Assembly (NCBI GenBank): GCA_029747015.1
Contig: JAKOGI010001553.1
Span: 147,501-211,500, forward strand
Length of the DNA stretch: 64,000 nt
DNA from: Carnegiea gigantea
Taxonomy: Eukaryota; Streptophyta; Magnoliopsida; Caryophyllales; Cactaceae
Reading direction: 5' to 3'
Part shown: positions 13,232 to 26,100 of the stretch, piece after piece
Layout of the letters: each line of letters begins with the position of its first letter
Position numbering within the stretch: position 1 is the first letter of the stretch
Program-made: the position numbers and the translations under genes
The notes under the pieces: model-generated
What the model was told of the DNA's origin: nothing
Database searches by the model: none
What the model saw: only the letters and a program-made list of their open reading frames with translations

Positions 13232-16200
13232 ATGGGTTTCACCAAGTCTAACCTACCAACGTCTTCTTCCCCTAGTACTTCATCTCCCAAGAGAAGGCCT
13301 ATCATTTTGGGTCTCTTCTTTCTCCTCACCTCCTCCTTCATCTTCTTCCTCACTGACACCTTCCCTCGGGCTCAATTGATCGATGTCATCCACCTCCAGG
13401 CACAGTCTGTGGCCTCATTCCGTCCCCCGAACAAGGTCAAACCCCCTAGTTGGTTCGAGGCAATCCATGAGGACCATTTGGCCTACCAGAGGCCTATGAG
13501 GGTTGGCATGGTCAATATTGAGAACACGGGTGTACAGTTGCTCGAGCATTCCTTGAAGGGGTTCATTGATTCAGTTGTAGCCATAGATTTCGAGCCTGTC
13601 TCACCTAATGTCACGTGGAAGAAGCTTTTCCCCGAGTGGATACATGAGGACAGGCGTGGTAGATGTCCTAGGATTCCCATGCCAGAGCCAGGCAAGTACT
13701 TGGGGCTCGACATGGTAGTGGCTCAGCTCCCATGCAGGGAGCTGGAGTCAGAAAAGATCGCTAACAATAACAATAACAATAACAAGACTACTGGTGCGAA
13801 AGAGGGAATAAGGGACGTCCAAAGGCTACAAGTAAGCCTAGCGACTGCCAGTCTAATCGTGGAGAACGAGGCAAAGGGAGAGAATGATGTGTACGCAGTG
13901 TTCATAGGGAAGTGTGAGCCAATGGTGGAGATTTTCCGGTGTGATGACTTGGTGTGGCATGAGGGGGAGTACTGGGTGTACAAGCCTAATGTGGAGAGGT
14001 TAAGGGAGTCGATTAGCATGCCTGTGGGGACCTGTGCCTTAGTCCATCCTTATGATGCTGCTCCAGGTGAGGGTTTGTTTTACTTAATTAAGCTTTTAAA
14101 TGCACTAATTGTTACTTTTGGTATGTCTTGAGTTGATGGTTAGGGTTTGGGTGATCAATGCTTCTTAAGACTCTTACGTAGTTTTTCTGCAGTTAGATCA
14201 TAAGCATTAGGAGAAGATTACTACTGAGTAACAGTTTTACTGTAAGGAATTATATAATTAATTAGGGGGCAGATTTGTTAGTTTTCAACGATGTTGCTGG
14301 TGACAATATTGTATCAAAGATTTATAGGACAACTCGCATATTTTACAAATTTTTAAAATTTAAACAGCGACAATAACAACTCCTCATGTAAGTTCTATTC
14401 GTAATTAATAACATTTTCACAATTATAATAGAGATTTGGGGTTTTTTTTTTGGGTTTTTTGGGTTGATTTGTTTTTGCTAATTCAATTACAGAATTTTCT
14501 TGTTTTGTTTCTTGTGAGAGGGGTGGATTTTAAGGGTCAACTCCTAAGGGACTGTTCTTTTCGTAGGTAAATTGGGATGGGTAAAAGGGTGAAGTAGGTT
14601 GAGGTGGATTGAAGTAGATTGAAGTGGGTTGAACTTTTTTTATGTGATAAATTTGGTCAAAATACTAGAAGCGGGTTAAAGTGGATTGAAGTGAGTATTT
14701 TAGAATTAACCCACGAAAAGAACAGGGCCTAAGGGTTATGTTTTTTGGCATGGGTCCCAAAGATTTATGTTATTTAAGAATGTTTCTATACAAAATAGGT
14801 GGTCAAATATATATATATATATATATATTTTGTAGGGAAGGAATAGTCAAGTAAATGTGGGAACGTGGTGAGAGTGTTAGACATAGGCGCTTGCACGTTT
14901 ATTGCTTAGTTCCATTTTAGCATACTAATCTGCATAGTTGCTTTGTTTTAGAAGCTAACAAACGTTAAAAAAAAAGAAAAAGATTTTTTTATTAAAAAAG
15001 GAAAAAAATTTGGATGATGCACAAAGACCTTAGGCAAAGCCCAATATATACATTTTATTTTAATTTGTGTGTGAACTGATACATTTTACTGTAGTTAATT
15101 AGCAGCTAAATATGTCTCAAAACACAGTAGCTACCAGTTCTAAAAATAATTCAGCTTGATGCAAAACTAGCTAAATTGCCTAACCTTTTCCATACTGTTG
15201 GAAAATGGGAAAGTTCGGGTTGGCCCATTTGATAAACGGCTTAATATCGTGTTAGCATTAAAAATAGCTTAAATTTGCTCAAAATTGAAAAATAACATGT
15301 TTTCAAGCTAAACAGTCAAATTGTGTCAACTTCAGGTTGACATCGGTTCAGTTCGGGTCAACTTCGAGTTACTCTCAGTAACTCCGGGTCCGGTTTATGT
15401 CGGGTTATTGTGTCGAATTAGACTTTCTTAACTCTACTTTTTCCTCATCAATTTGCCTACGGATTTAGGACCGAAGAAAAATTAGACAATACGAACATAA
15501 CGAGGTGTATATTCCCATTCTTCTTTTATACATTAAACATAAGACTAGCTAGAAATGGTTAATTAATGCCTTTCCCCTGCTTTTTCTACCTGTCTAACTT
15601 GATCGAATTAAGCTAAACTATATATGTATATGCATGATCGAATTGGTAGAACAACTATATTCCATGCGCCAAATTGCTAATTTTCCCATGGTTTAATGTG
15701 ACACAGGTACTATGCAATTGCAAGCTAACCCTAATCAATTGCATGAACAGCTCCAAATAACAAAACCAAGTGCCAAAAACAACCAAAGGCCAAGACACGC
15801 CTATGTAACACTCCTACATTCCTCAGAGGCCTATGTTTGTGGAGCCATTGCTCTAGCCCAAAGCATCCGCCAAACCAACAGCACCAAGGACCTAGTCCTC
15901 CTCGCGGACAACTCCATCTCCGACCATTCCATCCTAGGCCTCCAAGCTGCGGGTTGGAAGGTCAAGCGCATTGAGAGAATCCGAAGCCCCCACGCTAGGA
16001 TCAATGCCTACAATGAGTGGAACTATAGCAAGCTTAGGGTTTGGCAATTGACTGATTATGACAAGGTCATGTTCATTGATGCTGACTTCATTGTGCTTCA
16101 TAACATTGACCACTTCTTCAACTATCCCCAGCTTTCAGCTTCACCTAACAACAACTGGTTGTTCAACTCCGGGATCATGATCCTAGAGCCATCCAAGTGC

Positions 16201-16659
16201 TTCTTTGATACTTTGATGAGCAAACGTTACACCCTTAAGTCATACAATGGTGGAGACCAGGGGTATCTGAATGAGGTCTTGACCTGGTGGCACAGACTGA
16301 CAACTAGACTCAACTTTATGAAGTTCTTTCCAAAGAAAGAGAGTGACCGATCTATTCCTGAGGATCGACACACAATCCATTTCCTAGGGATGAAGCCATG
16401 GACATGCTATCGAGACTATGATTGCAATTGGGATAGGGCGGATTATCATAGATATGCAAGTGATGACGTGAATGCCAGGTGGTGGCAAGTGTATGATGGA
16501 ATGTCCACAGAATTGCAAGCTCATTGTGGGATGACACAAGAGATGGATAGAAGGGTTAGGAAAGGGAGGGAAATTGCTCAGAAGGCAACTATTTTTGATG
16601 AGCATTGGAAGATCGCTATCAAGGATCCTAGACAGTTTCAGTTGGTGAGTTCAGTCTGA
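13232..16659 (+). CDS. UDP-glucuronate:xylan alpha-glucuronosyltransferase (GUX4/5-like, GT8)
   Basis: Golgi type II membrane enzyme of GT family 8 that adds glucuronic acid (or a related sugar) to the xylan backbone of cell walls. Exons 13232-14066 and 15707-16659 join in phase (APG|T) to give 595 aa. A signal anchor lies at residues about 22-42 (IILGLFFLLTSSFIFFL). The GT8 catalytic domain in exon 2 carries the metal-binding DAD at about residues 403-405 (FIDADFIV), NGGDQGYLN at about 459-467 and HFLGMKPWTCYRDYDCNWD after about 502. The overall layout resembles the shorter Arabidopsis GUX4/GUX5 type more than GUX1/2. An asparagine run of seven (AAC/AAT repeat near 13762) sits in the stem region and is probably length-variable. 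The 1.6-kb intron carries a MITE (14548-14729) and a decayed GGTC-rich repeat (about 15180-15420). A C-terminal peptide SSV follows the domain. Confidence 0.93.
14548..14729. mobile_element. Tourist-like MITE in GUX intron
   Basis: 182-bp element with near-perfect terminal inverted repeats: left end GGGACTGTTCTTTTCGT; right end, read on the minus strand, GGCCCTGTTCTTTTCGT (15 of 17 match). It is flanked on both sides by the trinucleotide TAA (14545-14547 and 14730-14732), the target duplication typical of PIF/Harbinger-derived Tourist MITEs. The interior consists of repeats of the GGTTGAAGTGGATTGAAG type and has no coding capacity. Confidence 0.85.
15180..15420 (+). repeat. Degenerate GGTC/CGGGT-rich repeat remnant
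   Basis: Recurrent TTCGGGT-like words (GTTCGGGTTGGCCC, GTTCGGGTCAACTTCG, TCCGGGTCCGG) inside the GUX intron. They resemble the subterminal arrays of the hAT-like element at 33617-35632. No terminal repeats or target duplication could be found, so it is probably a decayed relative. Confidence 0.4.
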
Positions 16660-16980
16660 TTAGAATCTTGCAAAATAATGAGAGGAAAATTTCTCTATTT
16701 ATCGCGCTATATAGATAATAAACCATGTTGGTAAGTTGTATCTATTGTAGCACTAGGATTTTTTTAGCTGGAATGCTACAGAAAACAAAACACCATTGTT
16801 CTTAGCCATAGTCGATAAGCATAGTGGTACTTTGTACTCTTATGTGCTCATAAACAGGAAAAAGAAATTCAAGAGAACTTTCCTACAAGTTTCGGCCGGC
16901 ATGGCTGTAAATTCAAGAGAACTTTCCTACAAGAAAGCATATCCATACATTAAACATCTTCATCTTCCTAAAGATTAGAG
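16660..16980. other. Spacer between GUX and first NLR relic
   Basis: GUX 3' UTR followed by spacer. A direct repeat (AATTCAAGAGAACTTTCCTA) occurs at about 16866 and again at about 16910, just before the segment that is shared with the second NLR relic (from AAGAAAGCATATCCATAC). Confidence 0.55.
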
Positions 16981-17012
16981 ATCAGAGAAGGTGAGAGAAG
17001 AATACAAATTAA

Positions 17013-17537
17013 ATGGCTGAATCCATTGTTTCTGACATGGTTGGGAGACTGATGGAATTCATTGGCCAATTTGTAACTGGAACGATTGGTTCCTACTTCA
17101 GTGGGAGGGAGATGCTGGAGGAGCTTCAAGAGAAGATGGAGATTATCAAAGCTCGACTTTCTGATGCACAAAAGCTACAAGAAGGCGAGGAAGGAGACAC
17201 GATTAAAGTGCTCAAAAAAGGGCTTGCACAGGTGACAGACCGGTCCAACAACCTATTAGCAGAACTTGCTGTGGCGATCAACAGAATGTGCAAATGCCTC
17301 CGACCAAGCGAGCTAAAGTAGTAAGTAGAATTTCTTCAAACTGAATCAGTATAGAATCAATAGGAGGGTCCATCAAGAGGCTGAGGCTATTATGAGCGAA
17401 TTGGACCAAATGAAAGCAGATATGGATGGTTGTCATCCAAATGTGGGTTGCTTTAACCGTGTTCGTATATACATCATGGTGGTTGATTCTAGGCCTAGGG
17501 AACACATTGATCGCAATTTTTTGGGGGATCTTACTTT
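17013..17537 (+). pseudogene. NLR Rx_N coiled-coil fragment, relic 1
   Basis: An intact 102-codon frame at 17013-17321 starts MAESIVSDMVGRLMEFIGQF and continues with a heptad-like stretch (LEELQEKMEIIKARLSDAQK), matching the N-terminal Rx_N coiled coil of CC-type disease-resistance (NBS-LRR) proteins. After the stop, similarity to relic 3 continues as non-coding DNA to 17537, where a Copia element has inserted. No NB-ARC P-loop or LRR follows. I call it a truncated gene relic; an expressed Rx_N-only peptide cannot be excluded. The 5' flank from about 16930 is shared with relic 2, so the duplication included upstream DNA. Confidence 0.65.
17533..17537 (+). repeat. Copia target-site duplication, left copy
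   Basis: ACTTT immediately before the LTR; the identical ACTTT follows the other LTR at 22610-22614. Confidence 0.95.
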
Positions 17538-17793
17538 TGTTTGCAAATGAAAGAAATTCAGGCTATAGCTCAATGTCTGAATTTGTGAAGAAGAGAAATC
17601 ATTGTATTATTGATTGTGTGCATTACAATGAGCTACACAATGATTTTATATACATGCCTCTACATTTTTCTGTTTAAAGAAACAGTTATAACAGTTATAA
17701 CAACCTTGAGGTTGTTGCAACAGTTATAACAGTAATATGGGAAAGAAAGGAAAATATATAGGGAGGAGAAATCTAAATATAATGACTCCAACA
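17538..17793 (-). repeat. Copia 3' LTR
   Basis: 256 bp, begins TGTTTGCAAATG on the plus strand and ends CTCCAACA. It contains the direct repeat CAGTTATAACAGTTATAACA and the palindromic AACCTTGAGGTT. Paired with 22354-22609. Confidence 0.96.
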
Positions 17794-17800
17794 CACCCCC

Positions 17801-20800
17801 TCAAATTGGAGGGTGGGCAACCCCCAATTTGCCCAAGATAGATTGATGAGGAAGACCAGACAGTGGCTTAGTTAGAATGTCGGCCAACTGAGTCTTGGTG
17901 CTGACATGACTAAGGGAAATCAGACCCTCCATAAGCTTCTGCCGCACAAAATGACAATCAAGCTCAATGTGCTTGGTCCTTTCATGATACACGGGGTTTT
18001 TAGCGATGTAAATGGTAGCCTGATTGTCACATTTGAGAGGAATGGGAGTGATATCTGTGACTGTAAGTTCATGCAGCAGCCTGCTCAACCAAGCTAGTTC
18101 AGCTACTAAACGTCTCATGCTGCGGTACTCTGATTCAGCAGAAGAAAGGCTGATAGTTTGTTGCTTCTTGGACTTCCATGAGATGAGAGTTTGGCCTAAA
18201 AAGACCACATATCCAGTGACTGATTTGCGGGTGTGAGGACATGATGCCCAGTCAGCATCACAATAGGCTAGAAGAGAGAAAGAAGGATCATTGTTAAGTA
18301 GGATCCCCAAGGTAGGTTGGCTTCTGAGATATCGCAGGACATGAAGGGCTGCAGAAAAGTGTGGAATCCTTGGACTTTGCATGAACTGGCTGAGATGCTG
18401 TACAGCAAAAGCAATGTCGGGTCTAGTGTGTGTAAGAAAATTCAACTTACCAATAAGTTGTCTATATCGGGTAGGATCTGAATAAAGATCTCCTTCATCA
18501 TATCTCAGTTTAGATGTTGGGTCAAGAGGAGTAAGAACTCCAGTAGAAGTATCACAGCCAAATTCTTTGAGAAGTTCCAAAGTGAACTTCCTTTGAGTGA
18601 GAATTAAGCCTTGTGGGGACTGCAAGACTTCCATGCCCAGGAAGTAACTTATAAACCCCAAATCCTTGATTTTGAATGTGAGATCCAGATATGATTTTAG
18701 GTTATGTATCTCAACCTCATTATTCCCGGTGACCAAAATGTCGTCAACATAAACCGCCACAAATACAACAAAGCCATTGTCCTTTTTGTGAAATAAAGAG
18801 TAATCATTCTCTGAATGCTTGTAACCTCTTTGGTACAATACCTCAGTGAGCTTTGCATACCACTGTCGGGATGCTTGCTTAAGGCCATATAAAGATTTTC
18901 TGAGTTTGCAAACAGCATTAGGAATGGTGGAGGTTAATCCTGGAGGTAGCTTCATGTAGATATCTTCATGTAAATCACCATGAAGAAAGGCATTATTCAC
19001 GTCTAATTGGTGCAAGCTCCACTTCTTCTTGACTGCAACTGACATCAATGTTCTAATTGTGGTCATTTTAACCACAGGTGAAAAAGTCTCTGTGTAATCA
19101 ATCCCTTCCTTCTGTGTAAAACCCCTGACTACTAGTCGTGCCTTTAGCCTTTCTACTGATCCATCTGCCTTGAACTTGGTCTTGTAAACCCATTTGTAAG
19201 AAATGGGTTTCTTTCCAGCTGGTAGGGAAACAATGTCCCAAGTGTGGTTGTTAAAAAGAGCCTGAAATTCTTTGCTCATAGCTTCCTGCCAGCCTGGATG
19301 AGAAGCAGCTTCCTCATAGCTGGTAGGCTCGGTAATGTCTAAATTGGATAGAAGCTGTTGACTAGGAAATAAAAGACAGCAGGAGGTCAAAGATGGGGAA
19401 GAAAAACAAAGATTGGTGGTAGTGGAGGAACAATCATTGTGATAGAGTGCAGCAGAAGTGCACAGGACATAGTCATTGAGGTAGCTAGGTGGTTTGTGAG
19501 ATCTTTGAGGCCTGTTAGTCCCTGCAGTACTGTGAGACCCTGCAGTACCAGGTAGTTCATGATTTGTAGGGGCTTGATTGTTGCCAAGATCATTGGAAGT
19601 ACTCGGGATATCATAAAAGACCTCAGTGGCAGGAACTGGCAGAAGGTTATTAGGACTTTGTTGTGTAGAAGAAAAAGGAAATATATCCTCATGAAACACA
19701 ACATCTCTGGACACATAAAATCTGTGATCATCCAAGGACATGACCCTGTACCCTTTCTTCCCATGAGGATATCCCAGAAACACACATGGAATGGCCCTAT
19801 TCTGAAACTTGTCCCTTCCTTGCTTAAGAGTGCTTATGTAACAAAGACAACCGAACACCTTTAGATGATCATAAGTGGGTTGTGTTCCAAATAATAACTC
19901 AAAAGGAGTTTTGAATTGTAATAGAGCTGAAGGCATTCTGTTGATCAGATATGTGGCAGTAAGCAAGCATTCTCCCCAATACTTCATTGGTAGGTTAGAT
20001 TGGAACATCAGGGCCCTACTGACCTCAAGTAAGTGTTTATGTTTTCTCTCTACTACCCCATTTTGCTGGGGAGTCTGAGTGCAGCTAGTCTGATGCAGGA
20101 TACCAGTGCTAGCAAAAAAATTCAAAGCCTCATTGCTCAAACCAAGCTCTAAGGCATTATCACTTCTAACAATCTTGACAGCCCTATTGAACTGTGTTTT
20201 AGCCATGGCTATAAAGGATTTAACTATGTAGAAAGCCTCATCTTTAGTAACCATAAGATGGGTCCATGTGGACCTTGTATAATCATCCACTAAGGTTAAG
20301 AAATATCTTTGTCCATGATGTGTCTTGGTATGATATGGACCCCAGGTGTCCACATGTATTAACTCAAAAGGCTTGCTAGAAGATATGGAGCTGTTATGAA
20401 AGGGCAATCTCTGTTGTCTGGCACGAGGACAAATATCACAAGGAATGCTACTGTCTATATTTGTATCTGAAGAACCTTTCAATACATGTATGTATCTCAA
20501 TTTTCTAAAAGAAACATGACCCATCCTTTTGTGCCATAAAGAAACAGCTGTGGGCTTATTACAAGTAAAGAAACATGGAACATCAGTTTTGTCATTATAA
20601 GACTGACAATCAGAAACAGAATCAGACACCCATCTGCTTGTAACCTCATCATCCAATATGTATAATCCTTGGCTCGATCTACCAATTTCCAAAGGCCTCT
20701 TCAGTGAAGGGCCCTGCAAAACGCAAGAATGTTCTGAGAAAATTACTTGGCATTTCAACTGTTCACTAAGCCTTTTGACTGAGAGAAGATTGAACTGAAA

Positions 20801-22270
20801 ATGTGGTACAAAGAGAGCATGATGCAGCATCAAATTTCTGCCAATCTGTAAGTCTCCAACCTGTGACACCTTGATCTTATTGCCATTGGGCAAAGTAATA
20901 AGAATGAGATTCTTTAGTGGTCGAATGTTGTGAAGAAGAGTCTTGTCAAAAACCATGTGATCACTCGCTCCAGAGTCCATAATCCAAATTTTTCCATTCA
21001 GTTTGCAAGTGCAGCATACAGAGTTAGTAATGTTATCATGCTTAAAAGAAGTAGACTGTATACCTGCCATATAAGTTGCAGAAAAACCTTGCTGTGAAGA
21101 ATCTTGCAAGGGCTGTTTATTGGCCTGTAGATTGGCTAAGAAGTGTAGAAGTTGCTTAGACTGCTCAGCATCCAGTCCAGGTAAGATGGTCTGAGATGTG
21201 TGTTGCCCTGTGGTGACTGAATTTGTTGGCCCTGAAGTATTCACTTCTGTCTGTCCATCACTTTCTGTCCAAGTGTTGTTGGCAAACCTGCCAGTTCGAG
21301 TCTTGAGAGGCTGCTGCTGTTTAGGAGGATATCCATGGAGCTTATAACACTTGTCTATTGTATGTCCCTGCCTTTTACAATGGTCACAGAAAAGGTGAGA
21401 AGCCCTTTTTCCTTCAACTCTTCTCTGAAAATTTGGATAACCAGATTTATGTGGCATTACATTAAATGAGGCTGAATCTGTCAAAAAATTTGTGGTGTTT
21501 TTGACTTGTCTTTGTCTTTCTTCTTGGATGAGTAGGGAATAAGTCTGACCAAGAGAGGGGAGAGGGTTCATCATCAATAAATTTCCTCTCACACTGGTAT
21601 ATGTATCATTCAGCCCCATAAGAAAATAAAGCATATTCTGTTCTTGTGCATATTTGATCAAGGCATTATTAATTCCACATTCACATTTCCCACAACTACA
21701 TCTTGGCATATCATCAACAGCAGCAAATTCATCCAAGGCTTTCTTGGCCCGAGTATAATAGGAAGCAATATCTGAATCACCTTGTGAAATACCTGACAAC
21801 TCCCTTTTTACTTGGAACAATTTGGCCTTGTTAGATTGGCCAAATCGTTCTATCAGTTCTCCCCACATTTCAGCCGCACTGTTGCAATACAACACACTGG
21901 CAGATATATCTTTATGTAAAGAATTAAGAATCCAAGATGTCACCAAATCATTACATCTTTGCCAATAAGGTAAAAGTGTAGGATCATTAATAGGTTTGGC
22001 AATCTTACCATCAACAAAACCAACCTTGTTCTTGGATGACAGGGCTATTAGGAAAGTCCTTTTCCATGTATCAAAATCCTCCCCATGAAAAACATTGGCT
22101 ACTAGAACCTGGCCAGGGTGATCCGAAGGGTGAATGTAATAAGGATCATTTGGCTCAACTGCAGGTGTTCGACTCCCTTGAGCAGCCATTGCATAAAAGA
22201 AGATCAAGCAACCGAAGAAAAAGGAGTTTCTGAAGTAGTGCAAAAAGAAAGATTGAAGGAATATCTCCAA
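17801..22270 (-). CDS. Copia gag-pol polyprotein, intact
   Basis: One uninterrupted frame of 1489 codons; the likely start is the internal methionine of MAAQGSRTP (residue 28), which sits in a conventional Copia N-terminus. Order of domains: Copia-type gag ([10 protein letters not shown] at the front), CCHC zinc knuckle [14 protein letters not shown] at about 295-308, aspartic protease [11 protein letters not shown] at about 429, GAG-pre-integrase and integrase core (HVDTWGPY at about 637), reverse transcriptase with [11 protein letters not shown] and the catalytic YVDDILV at about 1172, and RNase H ([12 protein letters not shown] at about 1336, [10 protein letters not shown]). The order PR-INT-RT-RH defines Copia rather than Gypsy. 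The C-terminus ends eight bases from the LTR. No frameshift or stop interrupts it, so it may be competent for transposition. Confidence 0.97.
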   Translation of the reverse strand: MEIFLQSFFLHYFRNSFFFGCLIFFYAMAAQGSRTPAVEPNDPYYIHPSDHPGQVLVANVFHGEDFDTWKRTFLIALSSKNKVGFVDGKIAKPINDPTLLPYWQRCNDLVTSWILNSLHKDISASVLYCNSAAEMWGELIERFGQSNKAKLFQVKRELSGISQGDSDIASYYTRAKKALDEFAAVDDMPRCSCGKCECGINNALIKYAQEQNMLYFLMGLNDTYTSVRGNLLMMNPLPSLGQTYSLLIQEERQRQVKNTTNFLTDSASFNVMPHKSGYPNFQRRVEGKRASHLFCDHCKRQGHTIDKCYKLHGYPPKQQQPLKTRTGRFANNTWTESDGQTEVNTSGPTNSVTTGQHTSQTILPGLDAEQSKQLLHFLANLQANKQPLQDSSQQGFSATYMAGIQSTSFKHDNITNSVCCTCKLNGKIWIMDSGASDHMVFDKTLLHNIRPLKNLILITLPNGNKIKVSQVGDLQIGRNLMLHHALFVPHFQFNLLSVKRLSEQLKCQVIFSEHSCVLQGPSLKRPLEIGRSSQGLYILDDEVTSRWVSDSVSDCQSYNDKTDVPCFFTCNKPTAVSLWHKRMGHVSFRKLRYIHVLKGSSDTNIDSSIPCDICPRARQQRLPFHNSSISSSKPFELIHVDTWGPYHTKTHHGQRYFLTLVDDYTRSTWTHLMVTKDEAFYIVKSFIAMAKTQFNRAVKIVRSDNALELGLSNEALNFFASTGILHQTSCTQTPQQNGVVERKHKHLLEVSRALMFQSNLPMKYWGECLLTATYLINRMPSALLQFKTPFELLFGTQPTYDHLKVFGCLCYISTLKQGRDKFQNRAIPCVFLGYPHGKKGYRVMSLDDHRFYVSRDVVFHEDIFPFSSTQQSPNNLLPVPATEVFYDIPSTSNDLGNNQAPTNHELPGTAGSHSTAGTNRPQRSHKPPSYLNDYVLCTSAALYHNDCSSTTTNLCFSSPSLTSCCLLFPSQQLLSNLDITEPTSYEEAASHPGWQEAMSKEFQALFNNHTWDIVSLPAGKKPISYKWVYKTKFKADGSVERLKARLVVRGFTQKEGIDYTETFSPVVKMTTIRTLMSVAVKKKWSLHQLDVNNAFLHGDLHEDIYMKLPPGLTSTIPNAVCKLRKSLYGLKQASRQWYAKLTEVLYQRGYKHSENDYSLFHKKDNGFVVFVAVYVDDILVTGNNEVEIHNLKSYLDLTFKIKDLGFISYFLGMEVLQSPQGLILTQRKFTLELLKEFGCDTSTGVLTPLDPTSKLRYDEGDLYSDPTRYRQLIGKLNFLTHTRPDIAFAVQHLSQFMQSPRIPHFSAALHVLRYLRSQPTLGILLNNDPSFSLLAYCDADWASCPHTRKSVTGYVVFLGQTLISWKSKKQQTISLSSAESEYRSMRRLVAELAWLSRLLHELTVTDITPIPLKCDNQATIYIAKNPVYHERTKHIELDCHFVRQKLMEGLISLSHVSTKTQLADILTKPLSGLPHQSILGKLGVAHPPI

Positions 22271-22341
22271 CTTGAGGAGGTCGAATGATGAGACAGAAGA
22301 GAAAAATAGAAGAATGAAAAATGATCAGATGTGATGTATTT

Positions 22342-22353
22342 GCTCTGATACCA
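22342..22353 (-). promoter_or_regulatory. Copia primer-binding site (tRNA-iMet)
   Basis: TGGTATCAGAGC on the minus strand, complementary to the 3' end of plant initiator methionine tRNA, immediately inside the 5' LTR. Confidence 0.93.
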
Positions 22354-22609
22354 TGTTTGCAAATGAAAGAAATTCAGGCTATAGCTCAATGTCTGAATTT
22401 GTGAAGAAGAGAAATCATTGTATTATTGATTGTGTGCATTACAATGAGCTACACAATGATTTTATATACATGCCTCTACATTTTTCTGTTTAAAGAAACA
22501 GTTATAACAGTTATAACAACCTTGAGGTTGTTGCAACAGTTATAACAGTAATATGGGAAAGAAAGGAAAATATACAGAGAGGAGAAATCTAAATATAATG
22601 ACTCCAACA
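22354..22609 (-). repeat. Copia 5' LTR
   Basis: 256 bp; same sequence as 17538-17793 apart from two substitutions. It is the promoter-bearing copy for the minus-strand element. ACTTT at 22610-22614 is the second target-duplication copy. Confidence 0.96.
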
Positions 22610-22614
22610 ACTTT

Positions 22615-23163
22615 CGCCAAGAGGCTTAGGTCCATTGATACAGCTACGCAGCTTGCTTGGCCATCTACAGCCCGAACCTGATTCCACCCTGTCTTTTGTT
22701 GGGTTTTACCCATAATGTGGGTGGTAGGTTCTTTTCAAATTGCTGAGGTTGTGGGCTGCTGGGTTGATTTCAACCTTTTACATAACCTTTGCGAATGGAG
22801 AACCTAACACTACGTGAATCTTGCCAACTTGAATCACCATGTATGCATGATAGGATTAATGTAGGCCGAACCTGTTAGTATGAGTATTCCTGTGTGACAT
22901 GAAATTGCTTGATTGATCTCGAAACAAACTTGGGGAGGCTCCGAGGATACCAAAGGCCGTGAGTTGTGAAACTCACTCAAAGAAAGCGCTAGATTATGAG
23001 TTGGGATCGGAACTACCCATCTATGAATTACTACAATGTGAATATTTGAAAAAAACGCACGTAATCTTCGAAAGACTTCTATTGAATCAGAAATGGCCTT
23101 CTTTAGATATGTAATAGTCTATTACTGGCCTGATTTGATTTGAATTAAGGTTTTGAACCCTTG
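22615..23163. other. Spacer between Copia element and solo LTR
   Basis: Continues the DNA that the Copia element split (TTTCGCCAAGAGGCTTAGG). It could be more NLR-relic flank, but no reading frame survives. Nothing else recognised. Confidence 0.5.
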
Positions 23164-23168
23164 TGATT

Positions 23169-26100
23169 TGTAACCCCCCAATTTTAAATGCCCGGTTACT
23201 CTAATTTAATATCTTATTTACTGATAATTTGCAGCGGAAGTCTTTTGATGGGAGACATTACCGCAATTCCATAACGGAACAAGGCTACCTGAGACTACCT
23301 GTAACACTGTGTTATCCACGTCATCACCTGATTCACCAAACATTGGAAACAACATATGTTCGACAACCTGTTTAACCCCTAGTACACTTGGTAACTTAGC
23401 ATACCAATATCAGGCACCACCCATCCTAACGTCCCAAAGTATATATTCACTGTGAGCACTTGGCTAGCTAACGTTATGTAAGACTGCAACTTTCGCTCAT
23501 TTCTTGCTACCTTCTAACTTGCAATGAAGGAAACTGTTCATCACTCCTTTATCTAAAACAAAAAACACAAAAACATTCAAAATATAAGTCGAAACTCAGC
23601 ATGTACACTCCTATGCAGTAAAATAGATTTTTAGTTTAATCAGTTGGGCGCCCGCATTTCAAAACATTTTATTTTGCAAAAAGGAGAGAGAGAATGTATG
23701 AGTAAATTTGATTTGTCGGTTATTATCTGGAAGTGGACCCGTTGATGCTGCAGCGATCTTGAGATAGGTGCACACCTCGCAAGTCGATCGGAGAGCCTGA
23801 ATTGCAGCCGCGCGGGTAAATTGAAGGGCATAAGCCCTGATTATTGATAATTGATGGGATCACTTGATTATGTGACAAAACATTGCACAAAATGATTCAT
23901 TATATGATTATCATATTGATTTTGCATAATTTGAGAAACATGTGAGTTTTCGAAGAGCACAGGTAATGTACGTACCTGGTGTTTGAGAATCTATCTCTGC
24001 TTTATTGAAAATTGTTTGCTGGCAGCTTGAAGCGATAGAGGTGGCCTCAATTCTGCTCCAAATATGTAATTTTTCACGATTAGTGTAAGATTAAGAAGTT
24101 TTATTACATTTATTGCCTTAATGAATAATTGAAATTCCCTCGACTTATCTTTTTATTATTCGTATAATGATTATTATTAACTTAATTTGATTCTATTTTT
24201 ATTTTCGTTCCTCTCTGTAATATTGTTAACACTCATTTAATAAATGTCATGAGGGCATGATGGCGTGACTCGTCTTGAGTTTATTAATATCGGCATTATC
24301 GTCATTACCATTCGAATTATTATTATAAACTCGTTAATTTCGCTTACTTTGTTTCAATTATTAGAATTAATGTTTTATTATTATTATTGTTGTTGTTGTT
24401 TTTATTTCCATGGTTATTATTATTAGTTTATTAATACTAATATTTTATCGCACTTGTTGTTATAAATGATCTTGTTAGTAGTGTATTATTAGAATCATGA
24501 CTATTTTCTTACCATGATCATTATTATTTTAATTGTTATTAGCTTTTTAATATCATTTCATTATTGGTAGCCCACAAGATTCATTCAGGGCAGCTCGTGA
24601 CCCGGTTTAGAGACGTTGACAGCTTGGTCTTGGCACAAACTGAAGGGTCTTCGTTTCATTCCTCCCCACTAATCCCAAGCTTGTATAATGTCCTTAACTC
24701 CTCCATAATCACTTGCCTAACATTTGATTCAAACGTAACCTTAAACTCGCGAATGCTTTAATTGCACTATGATTTACAAAATCACATACTTAACTTGTCT
24801 AGAGCCTCAAATTAATTTTAAAATGACATCATAAAAGACCCCTTTTTGGATTGTCCCAACACCCCTTCTTTTTTTTTTTTTTTCAATTCATTCTTTCCAC
24901 CTTTTTTTTTCCTTCTCATAACACCTACTTTCTTCTTATTATCATTATTGTTTTTTTTTAAAAACTAATCCATAACTTTATAATAACTTAACTAATCTAT
25001 GAATTTCATAGACCAATTGTTATCCCTCATTTCTCCCTTTCGTACGTTCCTGTTCCTTCTGCACATTTACCTTGAGATCAGTACTCCCCCAGTCTGCTCA
25101 AAACATGCCCAAAATTGTCTTTATCGGATGCTTCATCGATGACCCTTTTTTTCCTTTCCCCATTGAGAGGCGAATTTTTCTTCTTCAACGCAGATATGTG
25201 AACCTTACTGTTCTTGCCAGTGATACCAGATCTGCCAGGGCTATTCATCTGCCCTAAAAGTTCAGCATTATCACTACCACTCTTTGTGCTCAACCAGGGA
25301 AACTCAAAATCCTTAATGGCCTTTTTTAATACCAGATTCTAAAGGTGAAAAAGCATCTTTAATAACTTGAAGTGAGCTAAGCAGTGATTCCACAGGGTCA
25401 TTCGCAGACACCATTCATCACCATAACAAACCAAAAATTCATATACAATCCTCCAAACCCCATTAACCATACTCTTCCTCAACCTCCAACATTCAATTTA
25501 TGCCAAAATTTCAAGAAGATTAATGTAATTAATACCCATTTGATCTAAATACACTAACTGTTACTCAAATTCAATCTTTAAACAGCAAAAATTGAATGAT
25601 TAAGAGTTAGGGTTTTCACCTTCTAAACTCACTTGAACAAGATAATTGGGAGATGGAGAAAGGGACGGTTGGGACGGCGGCACTGGCGGAGGGAGCTGGC
25701 GGTGCACCCGCGACTGGAAGCGATGTCGGCGCTTGATGGCCGGCGACCGGCGGACAGGGGCAGCGAACAGAGCAGGGGTAGAAGCAGGGGAGGGGGGTGT
25801 CGGGTCAGGGCAGGGGGAAATTTGGGAGAGTGGTTGTGATTTGTTTCTCATTTTTGGTGTTGATTTATTTGGTTTAAATTTTACTTAATACTCTTTTTCT
25901 TTTTTCTTTTCCCACTTTAATTTATTGATACATAATCATTTTCTACATTTTTGTCAAATTTATCCTTACTATCCCCTTTTTTATTCTTTTTTTTTCTTTA
26001 TTGCGCGCACGCGTGCACACACACATATATGTATATAAAATTGTGTTAATATTTTTTGGCAAAATTGATAAATGAAATTGTATATCTTTTAGGTGTAAAA

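Larger units (their letters stand above)
17538..22609 (-). mobile_element. Complete Ty1/Copia LTR retrotransposon
   Basis: A 5072-bp element with two 256-bp LTRs (17538-17793 and 22354-22609), each TG...CA, bounded by the 5-bp duplication ACTTT. By eye the LTRs differ at two positions only, near their 17755-17765 / 22571-22581 ends. Transcription runs on the minus strand: the 5' LTR is the right one, directly followed by the initiator-Met tRNA primer site TGGTATCAGAGC (22342-22353). The purine tract GAGGGGGTG (17794-17802, minus) abuts the 3' LTR and overlaps the pol stop codon. All parts needed for an autonomous element are present. It landed inside NLR relic 1. Confidence 0.97.

Noticed and set aside
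22190..22270. First 27 codons of the Copia frame as part of the protein
   Set aside because: Phe/Leu-rich and non-conserved; the Copia N-terminus starts at MAAQGS.
25600..25888. Gly/Arg-rich plus-strand frames and a Pro/Ser-rich minus-strand frame in the GC-rich island
   Set aside because: Low-complexity composition; treated as leader of the captured gene fragment, not a gene.
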